Source: JAJNNC01 sp038232695
GTDB lineage: Bacteria > Bacteroidota > Bacteroidia > Cytophagales > Cyclobacteriaceae
Direction of reading: 5' to 3'
NCBI GenBank assembly: GCA_038232695.1
Contig: JBBSNI010000172.1
Span: forward strand, 1 to 10,808
DNA length: 10,808 nucleotides
In this document: piece after piece, positions 1-6,824 of the stretch
Position numbering within the stretch: position 1 is the first letter of the stretch
Layout of the letters: each line of letters opens with the position of its first letter
Program-made: the position numbers and the translations under genes
The notes under the pieces: generated by a model
Database searches by the model: none
Seen by the model: the letters and a program-made list of their open reading frames with translations, nothing else
What the model was told of the DNA's origin: nothing

Positions 1-51
1 AATACCTGCGTAAATGTGAATCCCAGAATAATCATTAACTTTGGTTCTCAT
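1..51 (-). CDS. IS110-family transposase, N-terminal fragment (runs off left end)
   Basis: Read on the minus strand from an ATG at 51-49, seventeen codons stay open to the window edge and give MRTKVNDYSGIHIYAGI. This resembles the start of IS110-type (DEDD) transposases, in which a short leader precedes an IY-x-GID-x-HK strand carrying the first catalytic Asp; that Asp would be the next residue, just outside the window. A strong Shine-Dalgarno sequence (AAAGGAG) lies 9 bases before the ATG, unlike the other genes here. IS110 enzymes are recombinases guided by a structured bridge RNA encoded in the element's non-coding end. The assignment rests on only 17 residues plus the ribosome binding site, so the family is probable rather than proven. 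The sequence left of the window would settle it. Confidence 0.6.
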   Translation of the reverse strand, partial: MRTKVNDYSGIHIYAGI

Positions 52-124
52 AAGTCCTTACTCCTTTCTTTTTAGTGAATACTTCCAAACCCTAAGTTAG
101 AAGGTTAGTTGGTAAGGACTTATG
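49..124 (-). repeat. Perfect 13-bp inverted repeat over the transposase start
   Basis: CATAAGTCCTTAC at 49-61 and its exact reverse complement GTAAGGACTTATG at 112-124 are 50 bases apart. One arm contains the transposase ATG and the spacer after its ribosome binding site. Inside the loop, CCAAACC (85-91) can pair with GGTTAGTTGG (103-112) with a bulge, and CTAAGTTAG (92-100) is itself palindromic. In a transcript entering the element from outside (minus strand), the arms would pair and bury the start codon. A transcript starting inside the loop would lack the upstream arm and stay open. It may alternatively be part of the element's non-coding end. The repeat is seen directly; its role is inferred. 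Confidence 0.65.
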
Positions 125-200
125 CTTTTACATAGGGGCTAAAATGAATTAAAGCGCATTTTACCCTATCCGTTGTATGGCATTACAAAAAGAAGAGAAA

Positions 201-1160
201 ATGAAAGCAGTATCCCGATCAAGATATGGCTCACCTGATGTTTTAAGTATCAGAGAAGTCGACAAACCAACGCCAAAGGAAAACGAATTGTTAATAAGAG
301 TTTACGCAGCCACTGTTAACAGAACCGATTGTGGCATTCTTTGGGCAAAGCCTTTTATCATAAGATTTTTCACCGGCTTATTTAAACCTAAACGCCCTAC
401 GACAGGAACAGACTTTGCCGGTATGGTAGAGGAGATTGGAAAAGACACCATCAACTTCAATATTGGCGACAAGGTTTGGGGATTTGATGATAATGGATTG
501 TCTTCTCACGCTGAATATCTGACTATATCACAAGACAAAGCAGTATTGACCATCCCGAACGGTTTTTCGTATGCCCAAGCCTGCGCAAGTGCAGAGGCTG
601 CACACTATGCCTATAATTTCGTAAACAAAGTGAATCTAAAAGCAGGCCAAAAAGTTCTTGTAAACGGAGCAACTGGCGGTATTGGCTCATCAGCCGTTCA
701 ATTCTTGAAATATTACGATACCTATGTTACTGCGGTATGTAATACAAAGAATTTGGCGTTGGTGCAGACAATGGGAGCTGATAAGGTAATAGATTATACA
801 AGTGAAGATTTTACACAAGATCATGAAAAGTATGATTTTGTCTTTGACGCTGTGGGGAAAAGTACATTCTTCAAATGTAAGCGGTTGTTGAACAAAGGAG
901 GAGTATATATTTCATCCGAATTAGGCCCATATGCTCAAAACCTTTATTTGCCACTCATTACTCGGTTAATAGGCGGCAAGAGAGTCATCTTCCCAATTCC
1001 GTTGAACATAAAAAGGAGTTTGGCATTCATTAGAGGTTTAATGGAGAAGGGTAAATTCAAACCACTCATTGATAGAACCTATCCTATTGAAAAAATAAAA
1101 GAAGCTTACCACTATGTCGCTTCCGGTCAAAAAATCGGAAATGTTATTATCGAGCTATAA
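201..1160 (+). CDS. NAD(P)-dependent, zinc-independent MDR oxidoreductase (quinone oxidoreductase-like)
   Basis: This 319-residue medium-chain dehydrogenase/reductase has a GroES-like N-terminal domain (about 1-120, with TGTDFAG at 68-74) and a Rossmann domain whose nucleotide loop is GATGGIGSSA at 156-165. The Cys cluster of the structural zinc lobe and the usual His/Glu zinc ligands are absent, which points to the zeta-crystallin/quinone oxidoreductase side of the family and to a role reducing quinones or reactive carbonyls with NAD(P)H. The substrate cannot be read from the sequence. The frame is also open from an ATG at 177, but family proteins begin at MKAV, so the ATG at 201 is preferred. 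The gene is richer in AT than the catabolic operon, lies beside an IS110-type end and converges on phhA, suggesting acquisition. Confidence 0.85.
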   Translation: MKAVSRSRYGSPDVLSIREVDKPTPKENELLIRVYAATVNRTDCGILWAKPFIIRFFTGLFKPKRPTTGTDFAGMVEEIGKDTINFNIGDKVWGFDDNGLSSHAEYLTISQDKAVLTIPNGFSYAQACASAEAAHYAYNFVNKVNLKAGQKVLVNGATGGIGSSAVQFLKYYDTYVTAVCNTKNLALVQTMGADKVIDYTSEDFTQDHEKYDFVFDAVGKSTFFKCKRLLNKGGVYISSELGPYAQNLYLPLITRLIGGKRVIFPIPLNIKRSLAFIRGLMEKGKFKPLIDRTYPIEKIKEAYHYVASGQKIGNVIIEL

Positions 1161-1211
1161 AGCGTGTTCGTACACGTGACGATTTGGCAGAGAACGCCCA
1201 ACAGTATGAAC

Positions 1212-1937
1212 TTACGGCTGGTTGTCTGCCTCTCTTTCCAGGAAGTTCTCAATCTCGCCGGTAGAGTGGTAGAGTTGCTCATAACTGTCGATCAGAAAAT
1301 AATGCTCCTGAAAGACATCTTTCCGGTAAGCAGTCTGCATAATGGTGTCTACTTCGTAGGGCCGGTGTGTGGCTTCCTGGCTCAGGCAAAACTGGGTCTC
1401 ACCGGCAGAAGACAGGATGCCTGCTCCGTAAATCCTGACATTTTCCCCTTCGCGGATCACGCCAAACTCTACCGTGAACCAATAAATACGGGAGATCAAT
1501 TGTATCGCCCAGGGGTTTTGGATGTACCGTAGCGCAATTTTGCTGAGTTCCTGCAAAAAATCCACAAAAGGCTGGTTGGTCAGCATCGGCACATGGCCGA
1601 AGACATCGTGAAACATATCGGGCTCTTCCAGGTAGTCTATCTCGCTCATCTTCCGCAGCCAGGTGGTGGCAGGAAACTGCCGGTTGGCCAGCAGTTGGAA
1701 AAATTTATCATCGTCGATCAAGCCGGGAACGACGGCCAGCGTCCAGCCGGTCAGCTTGCTGAGCTTTTCGTCAGTTTCCTTAAAGTTGGGAATTTTATCC
1801 GCCGTAAAATGTATCTTCTCGAGACCTTTTAGGTAAGCTTCGGCAGCCGCCTGCGGCAGGTTCACGATCTGCCGTTCGTAAAGGATTTTCCAGACATCAA
1901 AATCTTCTTGGGTGTACTTTTCATAATGTTGTTGCAT
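1212..1937 (-). CDS. phhA: Phenylalanine 4-hydroxylase (tetrahydropterin-dependent)
   Basis: The product hydroxylates phenylalanine to tyrosine using O2 and a reduced pterin on a non-haem iron. At 241 residues it is the single catalytic domain typical of bacterial enzymes, without the regulatory ACT domain of animal enzymes. The iron ligands are visible: His110 and His115 in FHDVFGHVP and Glu157 in YWFTVEFGV. The conserved TGWTLAVVPGLI segment is at 63-74. The start ATG at 1937 has no Shine-Dalgarno sequence. It is the last gene of the aromatic operon, about 106 bp behind the flavin-reductase-like gene, and feeds phenylalanine into the tyrosine route. The pterin-recycling carbinolamine dehydratase (PhhB) usually needed is not in the window. 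Tyrosine and tryptophan hydroxylases share the fold, but size and context favour PhhA. Confidence 0.95.
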   Translation of the reverse strand: MQQHYEKYTQEDFDVWKILYERQIVNLPQAAAEAYLKGLEKIHFTADKIPNFKETDEKLSKLTGWTLAVVPGLIDDDKFFQLLANRQFPATTWLRKMSEIDYLEEPDMFHDVFGHVPMLTNQPFVDFLQELSKIALRYIQNPWAIQLISRIYWFTVEFGVIREGENVRIYGAGILSSAGETQFCLSQEATHRPYEVDTIMQTAYRKDVFQEHYFLIDSYEQLYHSTGEIENFLEREADNQP

Positions 1938-1966
1938 GGGTATTCGTGTTTAAGTTTTGTTGAGGC

Positions 1967-2044
1967 GGAAGACCGGAGACCGAAGCCGGAAAATTTATGA
2001 AGTAATGTACTTCCGTCTCCCGTCTTCCATCTTCCATCTTCTCT
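1967..2044 (-). repeat. Inverted heptamer arrays forming a hairpin in the phhA spacer
   Basis: On the minus strand, 2044-2010 is five heptamers in register: AGAGAAG, ATGGAAG, ATGGAAG, ACGGGAG, ACGGAAG. They begin at the stop codon of the upstream gene. The opposite strand at 1967-1985 carries related units (GAAGACC, GGAGACC). The two blocks pair over 19 positions with 17 matches and two G-G mismatches around a 24-base loop (1986-2009). No T-run follows, so it is not a classic intrinsic terminator. It may act on mRNA stability between cistrons or be a repeat without function. Confidence 0.7.
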
Positions 2045-2934
2045 CATATCAGCATCAAGCTCGCCCAGGCTTTCATAGTTTCTCCCTTGTCTAAATATTG
2101 CTTGGCTAACTGGTGCATCTCCATTATAAAACCCTCCTGGTCGTTTTTGTGTTTCTGCTCCACTTCTTTTATTGCCTGATCTTGCTGGTGCCTGGTTAAC
2201 TCGCTTTGTTCAGGAACGGTTGCTTCGCTCGCCAATTGCGCTAAGTGGCTGCCCGTCAGCACTTTGCTATTGCGGATTTCTTCGGGCAACTGGTCTATGC
2301 CCATGCCTTGCCGACGCGAAGGTTTGGGCAAAGTAAACAAAGCCTCGCCCTGCGCCCGGCAGTACCAGTCGCCACCCATCCGTCCGACGGCATCCAGGCG
2401 GTGCGGGTCAATCTGCCCATCTTCGTTAAAAATATTTTCTTTGAAATGCGCCAGCACCACCTCACAGACCACCAGGTTGCCCGCGCCGCCCTGCTGTCCG
2501 GTCTCTATCACCTGCTGCACTTTGCACTCAAAACAGGCAGGCGACTCTGCTACCCGCGGCGGGGCAACCCGCTCCGATTTTTGTTCCGTAAAGCCCGCTT
2601 TTACAAACTCATTGACACCTTTGTCATACTCTGTGCTGGCCAGCGAAGTCTGCTTTACCATGCTGAAGCTGACGATGTTGATGACGACTTCACCCTGTTC
2701 TCTGACATTCTCCAGCGTATGTTTTTGTGTGTTGCCACTGACGCGCCGGGCAGGCGAAAAGATCAGGATAGGCGGGTTGGTACCAAAGACGTTGAAATAA
2801 CTAAAAGGACTCAAGTTGACCCTGCCTTCCCGGTCTATGGTGCTGGCAAAGGCAATGGGGCGGGGGGCAATCGCTCCCAGCAGATAGCCATGCAGTTCAC
2901 GGGTCGGAATCTTTTTCGGATCAATCGTTATCAT
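2044..2934 (-). CDS. Flavin reductase-like (FMN-binding split-barrel) protein
   Basis: This 296-residue protein carries a flavin-reductase-like split-barrel domain over about residues 10-190. PRPIAFASTID (25-35) and NLSPFSYFNVF (40-50) are the typical FMN-contact segments, followed by NPPILIFSP (53-61). A C-terminal extension of about 100 residues (GMGIDQLPEEIRNS at 210-223, then a charged helical tail) goes beyond the minimal domain. The ATG overlaps the stop of fah as ATGA (2934-2931), so the two are probably translationally coupled. Members reduce free flavin or act as FMN oxidoreductases, and the partner here is unknown. Its fixed place behind fah suggests a step in or beside homogentisate catabolism. 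It has no similarity to the known GST-like maleylacetoacetate isomerase. Confidence 0.85.
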   Translation of the reverse strand: MITIDPKKIPTRELHGYLLGAIAPRPIAFASTIDREGRVNLSPFSYFNVFGTNPPILIFSPARRVSGNTQKHTLENVREQGEVVINIVSFSMVKQTSLASTEYDKGVNEFVKAGFTEQKSERVAPPRVAESPACFECKVQQVIETGQQGGAGNLVVCEVVLAHFKENIFNEDGQIDPHRLDAVGRMGGDWYCRAQGEALFTLPKPSRRQGMGIDQLPEEIRNSKVLTGSHLAQLASEATVPEQSELTRHQQDQAIKEVEQKHKNDQEGFIMEMHQLAKQYLDKGETMKAWASLMLI

Positions 2935-4181
2935 ACAGCCGGTAATATTTTTGTGCTGACTTCTCCAAAACCCACCCTCATGCCTTCTTTCTCAGCAAAA
3001 CCGCGCATCGTGACCGTATCATGATCTTCAACAAACTTGCGAGTGCTTCCACCGGGCAGATGAAGCGGTTGGGCACCGTTGCCTGTCAGTTCCAGCATAG
3101 AGCCAAACGACTGCGGGTCCTGACCGCTGATCGTGCCTGATGCCATCAGGTCGCCCACTTTTATATTGCAGCCATTGACAGTATGGTGCGCCAACTGCTG
3201 GCAGACATTCCAGTACATATGTTTAAAGTTAGAACGTGTGACAACGGCAGATTCTTTTCCTTCCGCTTGTATCAAAACCTCCAACTGAATATCAAAGTTG
3301 TATTTGCCCACTGTTTGCAGGTAAGGCAAAGGTTCCGGCTCCTGTTTTGGGCTTGCTACCCGGAAAGGCTCCAGCGCATCTAACGTTACAATCCAGGGCG
3401 ACATGGAAGAACCAAAATTTTTCCCCAAAAAAGGGCCCAATGGCACATATTCCCACTTCTGAATGTCCCGTGCCGACCAGTCGTTAAAAAGCACAAAACC
3501 AAAGATGTGTTCTTCCGCATCCTGAATGGTGACAGGCTGTCCCAGCGCAGAATCTTTGCCAACGACAAAAGCCATTTCCAGCTCGAAGTCCAGTGCCCGG
3601 CTTTGTCCAAAAATGGGCTGTGCTGCATCCGGCGGCATCATTTGCCCCCTGGGGCGGTGCAGCGGTGTGCCGGACACGACCACCGAGGAAGCTCTGCCAT
3701 GATAGGCTACGGGCAGATGCTTCCAGTTGGGCATCAGCGCGTTATCTTTTCCCCGGAACATCGTGCCTACATTGGTGGCATGTTCGAGGCTGGAATAAAA
3801 ATCGGTATAGTCGCCTATCCGGACGGGAAGGTGCATGGTCGCTTTCTTCATGGGTATTAGCGCTTGGGCATACTCAGTTCGCAAAGGAGAGTTTTCATCG
3901 GTCAAGAGTTGTTGTACCTGCTGACGAACGGCTTGCCAGACGGGTTTGCCCAGGCTGATAAAGTCATTCAGCGTTGGTTTGGAGAAAACTTCAGGGTCTA
4001 TGCCTGGAATGTCTTGCAGACTTACGGCTGGCAAGGCACGCAAATCCACAATATGATCGCCAATGGCCATACCAGGGCGGCGCATGTCCCCTTGGGTAGA
4101 AAAAATACCGAAGGGCAGGTTGTAGATAGAAAAGTCGGAATCTGTGGGGATAGGTAACCAGGGTTTCAAAGGTGGGGTCAT
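2931..4181 (-). CDS. fah: Fumarylacetoacetase
   Basis: The product hydrolyses fumarylacetoacetate to fumarate and acetoacetate, the last step of tyrosine breakdown. Its 416 residues are close to the roughly 419 of the mammalian enzyme, and the active-site residues of that enzyme line up with an offset of one: Asp127 in DYTDFYSS, His134 in EHATN, Glu200 and Glu202 in DFELEM, Asp234 in FNDWSARD, Arg238, Gln241 and Lys254 in FLGKNF. The N-terminal SH3-like domain (about 1-118) precedes the catalytic mixed-beta domain, and Asp127, Glu200, Glu202 and Asp234 are the expected metal ligands. The start ATG at 4181 has no Shine-Dalgarno sequence. Upstream lies a 224-bp spacer with octamer repeats. The stop overlaps the next gene by 4 bp. 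Confidence 0.96.
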   Translation of the reverse strand: MTPPLKPWLPIPTDSDFSIYNLPFGIFSTQGDMRRPGMAIGDHIVDLRALPAVSLQDIPGIDPEVFSKPTLNDFISLGKPVWQAVRQQVQQLLTDENSPLRTEYAQALIPMKKATMHLPVRIGDYTDFYSSLEHATNVGTMFRGKDNALMPNWKHLPVAYHGRASSVVVSGTPLHRPRGQMMPPDAAQPIFGQSRALDFELEMAFVVGKDSALGQPVTIQDAEEHIFGFVLFNDWSARDIQKWEYVPLGPFLGKNFGSSMSPWIVTLDALEPFRVASPKQEPEPLPYLQTVGKYNFDIQLEVLIQAEGKESAVVTRSNFKHMYWNVCQQLAHHTVNGCNIKVGDLMASGTISGQDPQSFGSMLELTGNGAQPLHLPGGSTRKFVEDHDTVTMRGFAEKEGMRVGFGEVSTKILPAV

Positions 4182-4188
4182 ATTTTTC

Positions 4189-4220
4189 GTGTTAATGTGC
4201 GAAGGTGTTAATGTGTTAGA
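4189..4220 (+). repeat. Four octamers upstream of fah (left arm of an inverted array pair)
   Basis: GTGTTAAT, GTGCGAAG, GTGTTAAT and GTGTTAGA follow each other in register. The 11-mer GTGTTAATGTG occurs twice, 16 bases apart (4189-4199 and 4205-4215). A related array in opposite orientation lies at 4387-4407, and arms 4202-4220 and 4389-4407 match inverted at 15 of 19 positions. Confidence 0.6.
4197..4206 (-). promoter_or_regulatory. ACCTTCGCAC motif 15 bases before the fah start
   Basis: The minus strand reads ACCTTCGCAC here, a one-base variant of the CCTTTGC core often seen at Bacteroidota -7 elements (TAnnTTTG). The identical 10-mer occurs 16 bases before porQ. At fah the leading T is replaced by C and no TTG sits at the -33 distance, so an internal promoter is possible but weak. 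Confidence 0.2.
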
Positions 4221-4235
4221 GTATTTTGTTATGTC

Positions 4236-4418
4236 TCATTTCTGTGCATCCATCCATATAGGATTGAGGAAATTCCTGCTATCCTGTACAAGTCGCTGGC
4301 GAAGTTGTGTATAGCTCAACTGCTCAATCTGCTTGATACCAGCATATTTTTCTATGTCAGAACAATAGTCTTTCAAATCAGTATCAACTTGAACACTTGA
4401 ACACCTTACACTTTCCAT
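4236..4418 (-). CDS. Possible small protein, 60 residues, unrecognised
   Basis: A minus-strand frame starts with an ATG 13 bp inside the end of hmgA and runs 60 codons to a TGA. The first 13 or so residues are encoded by octamer-repeat DNA and look unlike protein. From DLKDYCSDIEKYAGIKQ onward the sequence is a plausible charged, helical, soluble segment ending in NFLNPIWMDAQK. No domain is recognised. Same strand and overlap with the upstream stop are what a translationally coupled gene would show, but chance is quite possible at this length. It could also be the remnant of a larger gene carried in between the two inverted octamer arrays. Confidence 0.25.
   Translation of the reverse strand: MESVRCSSVQVDTDLKDYCSDIEKYAGIKQIEQLSYTQLRQRLVQDSRNFLNPIWMDAQK
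4387..4407 (-). repeat. Octamer array at the hmgA stop (right arm of the inverted pair)
   Basis: On the minus strand the hmgA stop TAA (4408-4406) leads straight into AAGGTGTTCAAGTGTTCAA. The unit ACTTGAAC is exactly repeated on the plus strand at 4387-4394 and 4395-4402. The array is inverted relative to the one at 4189-4220, leaving about 170 bases between the two. Confidence 0.55.
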
Positions 4419-5563
4419 GAATAAATATAATTTTCATCTTCGATCTGCCGGGCTTGCTCGGTGATCTGAAGCGGGCGGAAGGTGTCGACCATTACAGCCA
4501 ACTCGTGTGTTTCTTCTTTGCCGATAGAAGCTTCTGCCGTGCCGGGGTGCGGTCCGTGCGGCAGCCCGCCGGGATGGATGGTGAACGAAGCGCGCTCTAC
4601 GCCCTTACGGCTCATGAAATTGCCTTCTGCATAAAACAACACTTCGTCAGAATCAATGTTGGAGTGGTTGTACGGTGCAGGTATAGCCAGCGGATGATAA
4701 TCAAACTTACGTGGCACAAAGGAGCAAACCACAAAGTTACGCCCCTCGAACATCTGGTGTACCGGCGGCGGCTGGTGGATGCGCCCCGTGATTGGCTCAA
4801 AGTCATGGATGGAAATCGCATACGGATACATATAACCGTCCCAACCGACTACATCAAAAGGATGAAAAGCATAGGTAAAACTGTGCAACTGGTCGTGCTT
4901 GAGGATTTTCACTTCGAAAGAGCCCTTTTCATCTGTCGGCGGCATGGCTTCGGGCGTCTTGAGGTCGCGCTCGCAATAAGGGCTGTGTTCCAGCAGTTGC
5001 CCGGCGGCGTTTTGATAGCGTTTGGGGAAACGAATTTCCGAATAGCTTTCTATCACCAGGAAACGGCAGGGCTTGTCCAGATCTATCTTCCACTGATGGG
5101 TGATGGTGCGCGGTACATGCACATAATCTCCCTGGGTGAAAGTGATTTTTCCTAACGGGCTGAGCAGTTCGCCGCTTCCTTCATGAACATACACCAGCTC
5201 GTCGGCAGAGGCGTTGCGGTAAAAGTAAGACATATGCTCTGTTGGCAGACATAAGGCAAGGCGCACATCGGCATTGCCCATCATATATTGGCGACCGGAA
5301 AGCCAGTCGCCCTGCTTGTCCAGGTCACTACCTTTCAGATGTCGATGAATCAGCTTTTTTTCGTCTATCAGCGAAACTTCGTACGGAACCGGCTCGGCCA
5401 CTTCCGCCACCGCCGTGGGCGGATGGATATGGTAGGCGATAGAAGAAATACCGCTAAAGCCTTCGGCACCGATCACCTCTTCGTGATACAGGCTGCCATC
5501 GGGCTGGCGAAACTGGGTGTGTCGTTTGTGAGGAATCTTTCCCCGCTGGATATAGTAAGACAT
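4406..5563 (-). CDS. hmgA: Homogentisate 1,2-dioxygenase
   Basis: The product opens the homogentisate ring with O2 to give maleylacetoacetate, using a non-haem iron in a cupin-type barrel. Probable iron ligands, by comparison with the human enzyme, are His300 and Glu307 in NHSNIDSDEV and His336 in GLPHGPHPG; His269 in PPVHQMFEG corresponds to the likely catalytic histidine. Compared with the human protein there is one extra residue between the first two ligands, so the exact Glu is inferred. The frame is open upstream to an ATG at 5614, but the family begins at MSYYIQRGKIP, so the ATG at 5563 is preferred, giving 385 residues. This is shorter than the roughly 445 of the mammalian enzyme. It lies 68 bp behind hppD, with a hairpin between. 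Confidence 0.93.
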   Translation of the reverse strand: MSYYIQRGKIPHKRHTQFRQPDGSLYHEEVIGAEGFSGISSIAYHIHPPTAVAEVAEPVPYEVSLIDEKKLIHRHLKGSDLDKQGDWLSGRQYMMGNADVRLALCLPTEHMSYFYRNASADELVYVHEGSGELLSPLGKITFTQGDYVHVPRTITHQWKIDLDKPCRFLVIESYSEIRFPKRYQNAAGQLLEHSPYCERDLKTPEAMPPTDEKGSFEVKILKHDQLHSFTYAFHPFDVVGWDGYMYPYAISIHDFEPITGRIHQPPPVHQMFEGRNFVVCSFVPRKFDYHPLAIPAPYNHSNIDSDEVLFYAEGNFMSRKGVERASFTIHPGGLPHGPHPGTAEASIGKEETHELAVMVDTFRPLQITEQARQIEDENYIYSWKV

Positions 5564-5579
5564 GGTTGATAGGTTTAAG

Positions 5580-5625
5580 GGTTTAGTGTTTTGAGTGCCA
5601 AACGCTAAATTCAAAACACTAAACC
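5580..5625 (-). repeat. Perfect 15-bp inverted repeat between hppD and hmgA
   Basis: GGTTTAGTGTTTTGA at 5580-5594 is the exact reverse complement of 5611-5625, around a 16-base loop. The minus strand reads as heptamers GTTTAGT, GTTTTGA, ATTTAGC, GTTTGGC, so this too is a short-unit array folded back on itself. It starts 6 bases after the hppD stop and ends 16 bases before the hmgA start. There is no T-run behind it. It may modulate mRNA stability or partial read-through inside the operon. Confidence 0.75.
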
Positions 5626-5631
5626 TAAAGA

Positions 5632-6774
5632 CTACAAATTTCCGCGTAAGGCTTGTTCGCGCTCGATGGCTTCGAACAAGGCTTTGAAGTTGCCTTTGCC
5701 GAAAGAGCGGGCCCCTTTTCGCTCAATGATCTCATAAAACACGGTAGGACGATCCTGCACAGGTTTGGTAAAAATCTGGAGCAGGTAGCCTTCTTCGTCG
5801 CGGTCTACCAAGATACCCAGCTTTCTGAGTTCCTCCACAGGTTCGACAATTTCTCCTACTCTTTCTTTCAGGTCATCGTAGTACGTATCCGGTACGTGTA
5901 GAAATTCCAGTCCGTTGCTTTTCAACTGACTGACTGTTTCCAGGATATTGTTCGTTGCAATGGCCAGGTGCTGTACGCCTGCGCCCTGGTAAAATTCCAG
6001 GTACTCGTCTATCTGGCTCTTTTTCAGCCCAGGCGCCGGTTCATTAATAGGGAATTTGATGCGTTCGTTGCCATTGGACATGACTTTGGACATCAGGGCG
6101 GTGTATTGCGTGGAAATGTCTTTGTCGTCGAAAGAGACTAACTGTTTGAAGCCCATCACCTGGCTGTAGAAGTCTACGTACTTGTTCATATCGCCCAGGG
6201 CTACGTTGCCTACCATATGATCAACATATTGCAACCCTACCGACCTGTTGTGTAGCTGCTCATGCTGCCAGGGGCGGAAGCCGGGCATAAAGAAGCCCGG
6301 GTAATCGCTGTTTTGTACAAAAGTATGGATCGTATCGCCGTAGGTGGCAATAGAAGCGATCTGCACTTCTCCCTGCTCGTCCTGCAACACTTCGGACTGA
6401 CGGACAGGCTGCGCGCCTCTGCGCACCGTTTCGTCAAACGCACGGGCGGCATCGTCTACCCATAGGGCAATATCTTTCACGCCATCGCCATGCCGGTGTA
6501 CGTGTTGGGCAATAGGAGAATCAGGTTTCAGGGCAGAGGTAAAGATAAACCGTAGCTTGTTTTGTCCTAACAGGTAACTGGCCGCCTCCCGATGCCCCGT
6601 CTCAGGACCGCGGTAGCCGATGATGTCGAAGCCAAACACATAATGATAATAATAGGCAGCCTGTTTGGCGTTGCCCACATAAAATTCTACATAAAAAGTC
6701 CCTTTGATGGGCAGGAAATCATCCTGTAGATCAGCATCTTTTGGATGTTGTTGTAGGGTTGAAAACGTTTGCAT
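5632..6774 (-). CDS. hppD: 4-hydroxyphenylpyruvate dioxygenase
   Basis: The product converts 4-hydroxyphenylpyruvate to homogentisate by oxidative decarboxylation, ring hydroxylation and side-chain migration. It is a 380-residue two-domain vicinal-oxygen-chelate protein. The Fe(II) ligands in the C-terminal domain are His186 (QYVDHMVGN), His269 (GVQHLAIAT) and Glu348 (VFYEIIER). The C-terminal gate helix SFGKGNFKALFEAIE (357-371) is the family signature. It is the first gene of the catabolic operon, 50 bp behind the HTH gene. That short gap holds only TAATCTTG, one base off the Bacteroidota -7 consensus and with no TTG at -33, so the operon promoter is not clearly visible. Hydroxymandelate synthase shares the fold, but the neighbours fah and hmgA make HPPD the clear choice. 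Confidence 0.96.
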   Translation of the reverse strand: MQTFSTLQQHPKDADLQDDFLPIKGTFYVEFYVGNAKQAAYYYHYVFGFDIIGYRGPETGHREAASYLLGQNKLRFIFTSALKPDSPIAQHVHRHGDGVKDIALWVDDAARAFDETVRRGAQPVRQSEVLQDEQGEVQIASIATYGDTIHTFVQNSDYPGFFMPGFRPWQHEQLHNRSVGLQYVDHMVGNVALGDMNKYVDFYSQVMGFKQLVSFDDKDISTQYTALMSKVMSNGNERIKFPINEPAPGLKKSQIDEYLEFYQGAGVQHLAIATNNILETVSQLKSNGLEFLHVPDTYYDDLKERVGEIVEPVEELRKLGILVDRDEEGYLLQIFTKPVQDRPTVFYEIIERKGARSFGKGNFKALFEAIEREQALRGNL

Positions 6775-6824
6775 GAGTTGTATGGGTTACAGTCGTTAAA
6801 TAAAATCAGTCAAGGTTTACAAGA

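Noticed and set aside
36..43. TAACTTTG, a perfect -7 consensus on the plus strand
   Set aside because: It lies inside the transposase reading frame with no TTG at the -33 distance, so probably chance.
1163..1176. Small hairpin CGTGT-TCGT-ACACG between the converging MDR and phhA genes
   Set aside because: Only a 5-bp stem without a T-run on either strand, too weak to call a terminator.
1862..2047. 61-codon minus-strand frame over the phhA spacer
   Set aside because: Encoded by the heptamer array and spacer, then overlaps phhA in another frame; no protein-like pattern.
2245..3024. Long plus-strand open frame (259 codons) opposite the flavin-reductase-like gene
   Set aside because: The minus-strand frame has clear FMN-domain conservation and operon context; the antisense translation matches nothing recognisable and arises from codon bias.
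4436..5614. hmgA start at 5614 giving 17 extra residues
   Set aside because: The extra N-terminus is encoded by the hairpin repeat, and the family begins at MSYYIQRG, so the ATG at 5563 is used.
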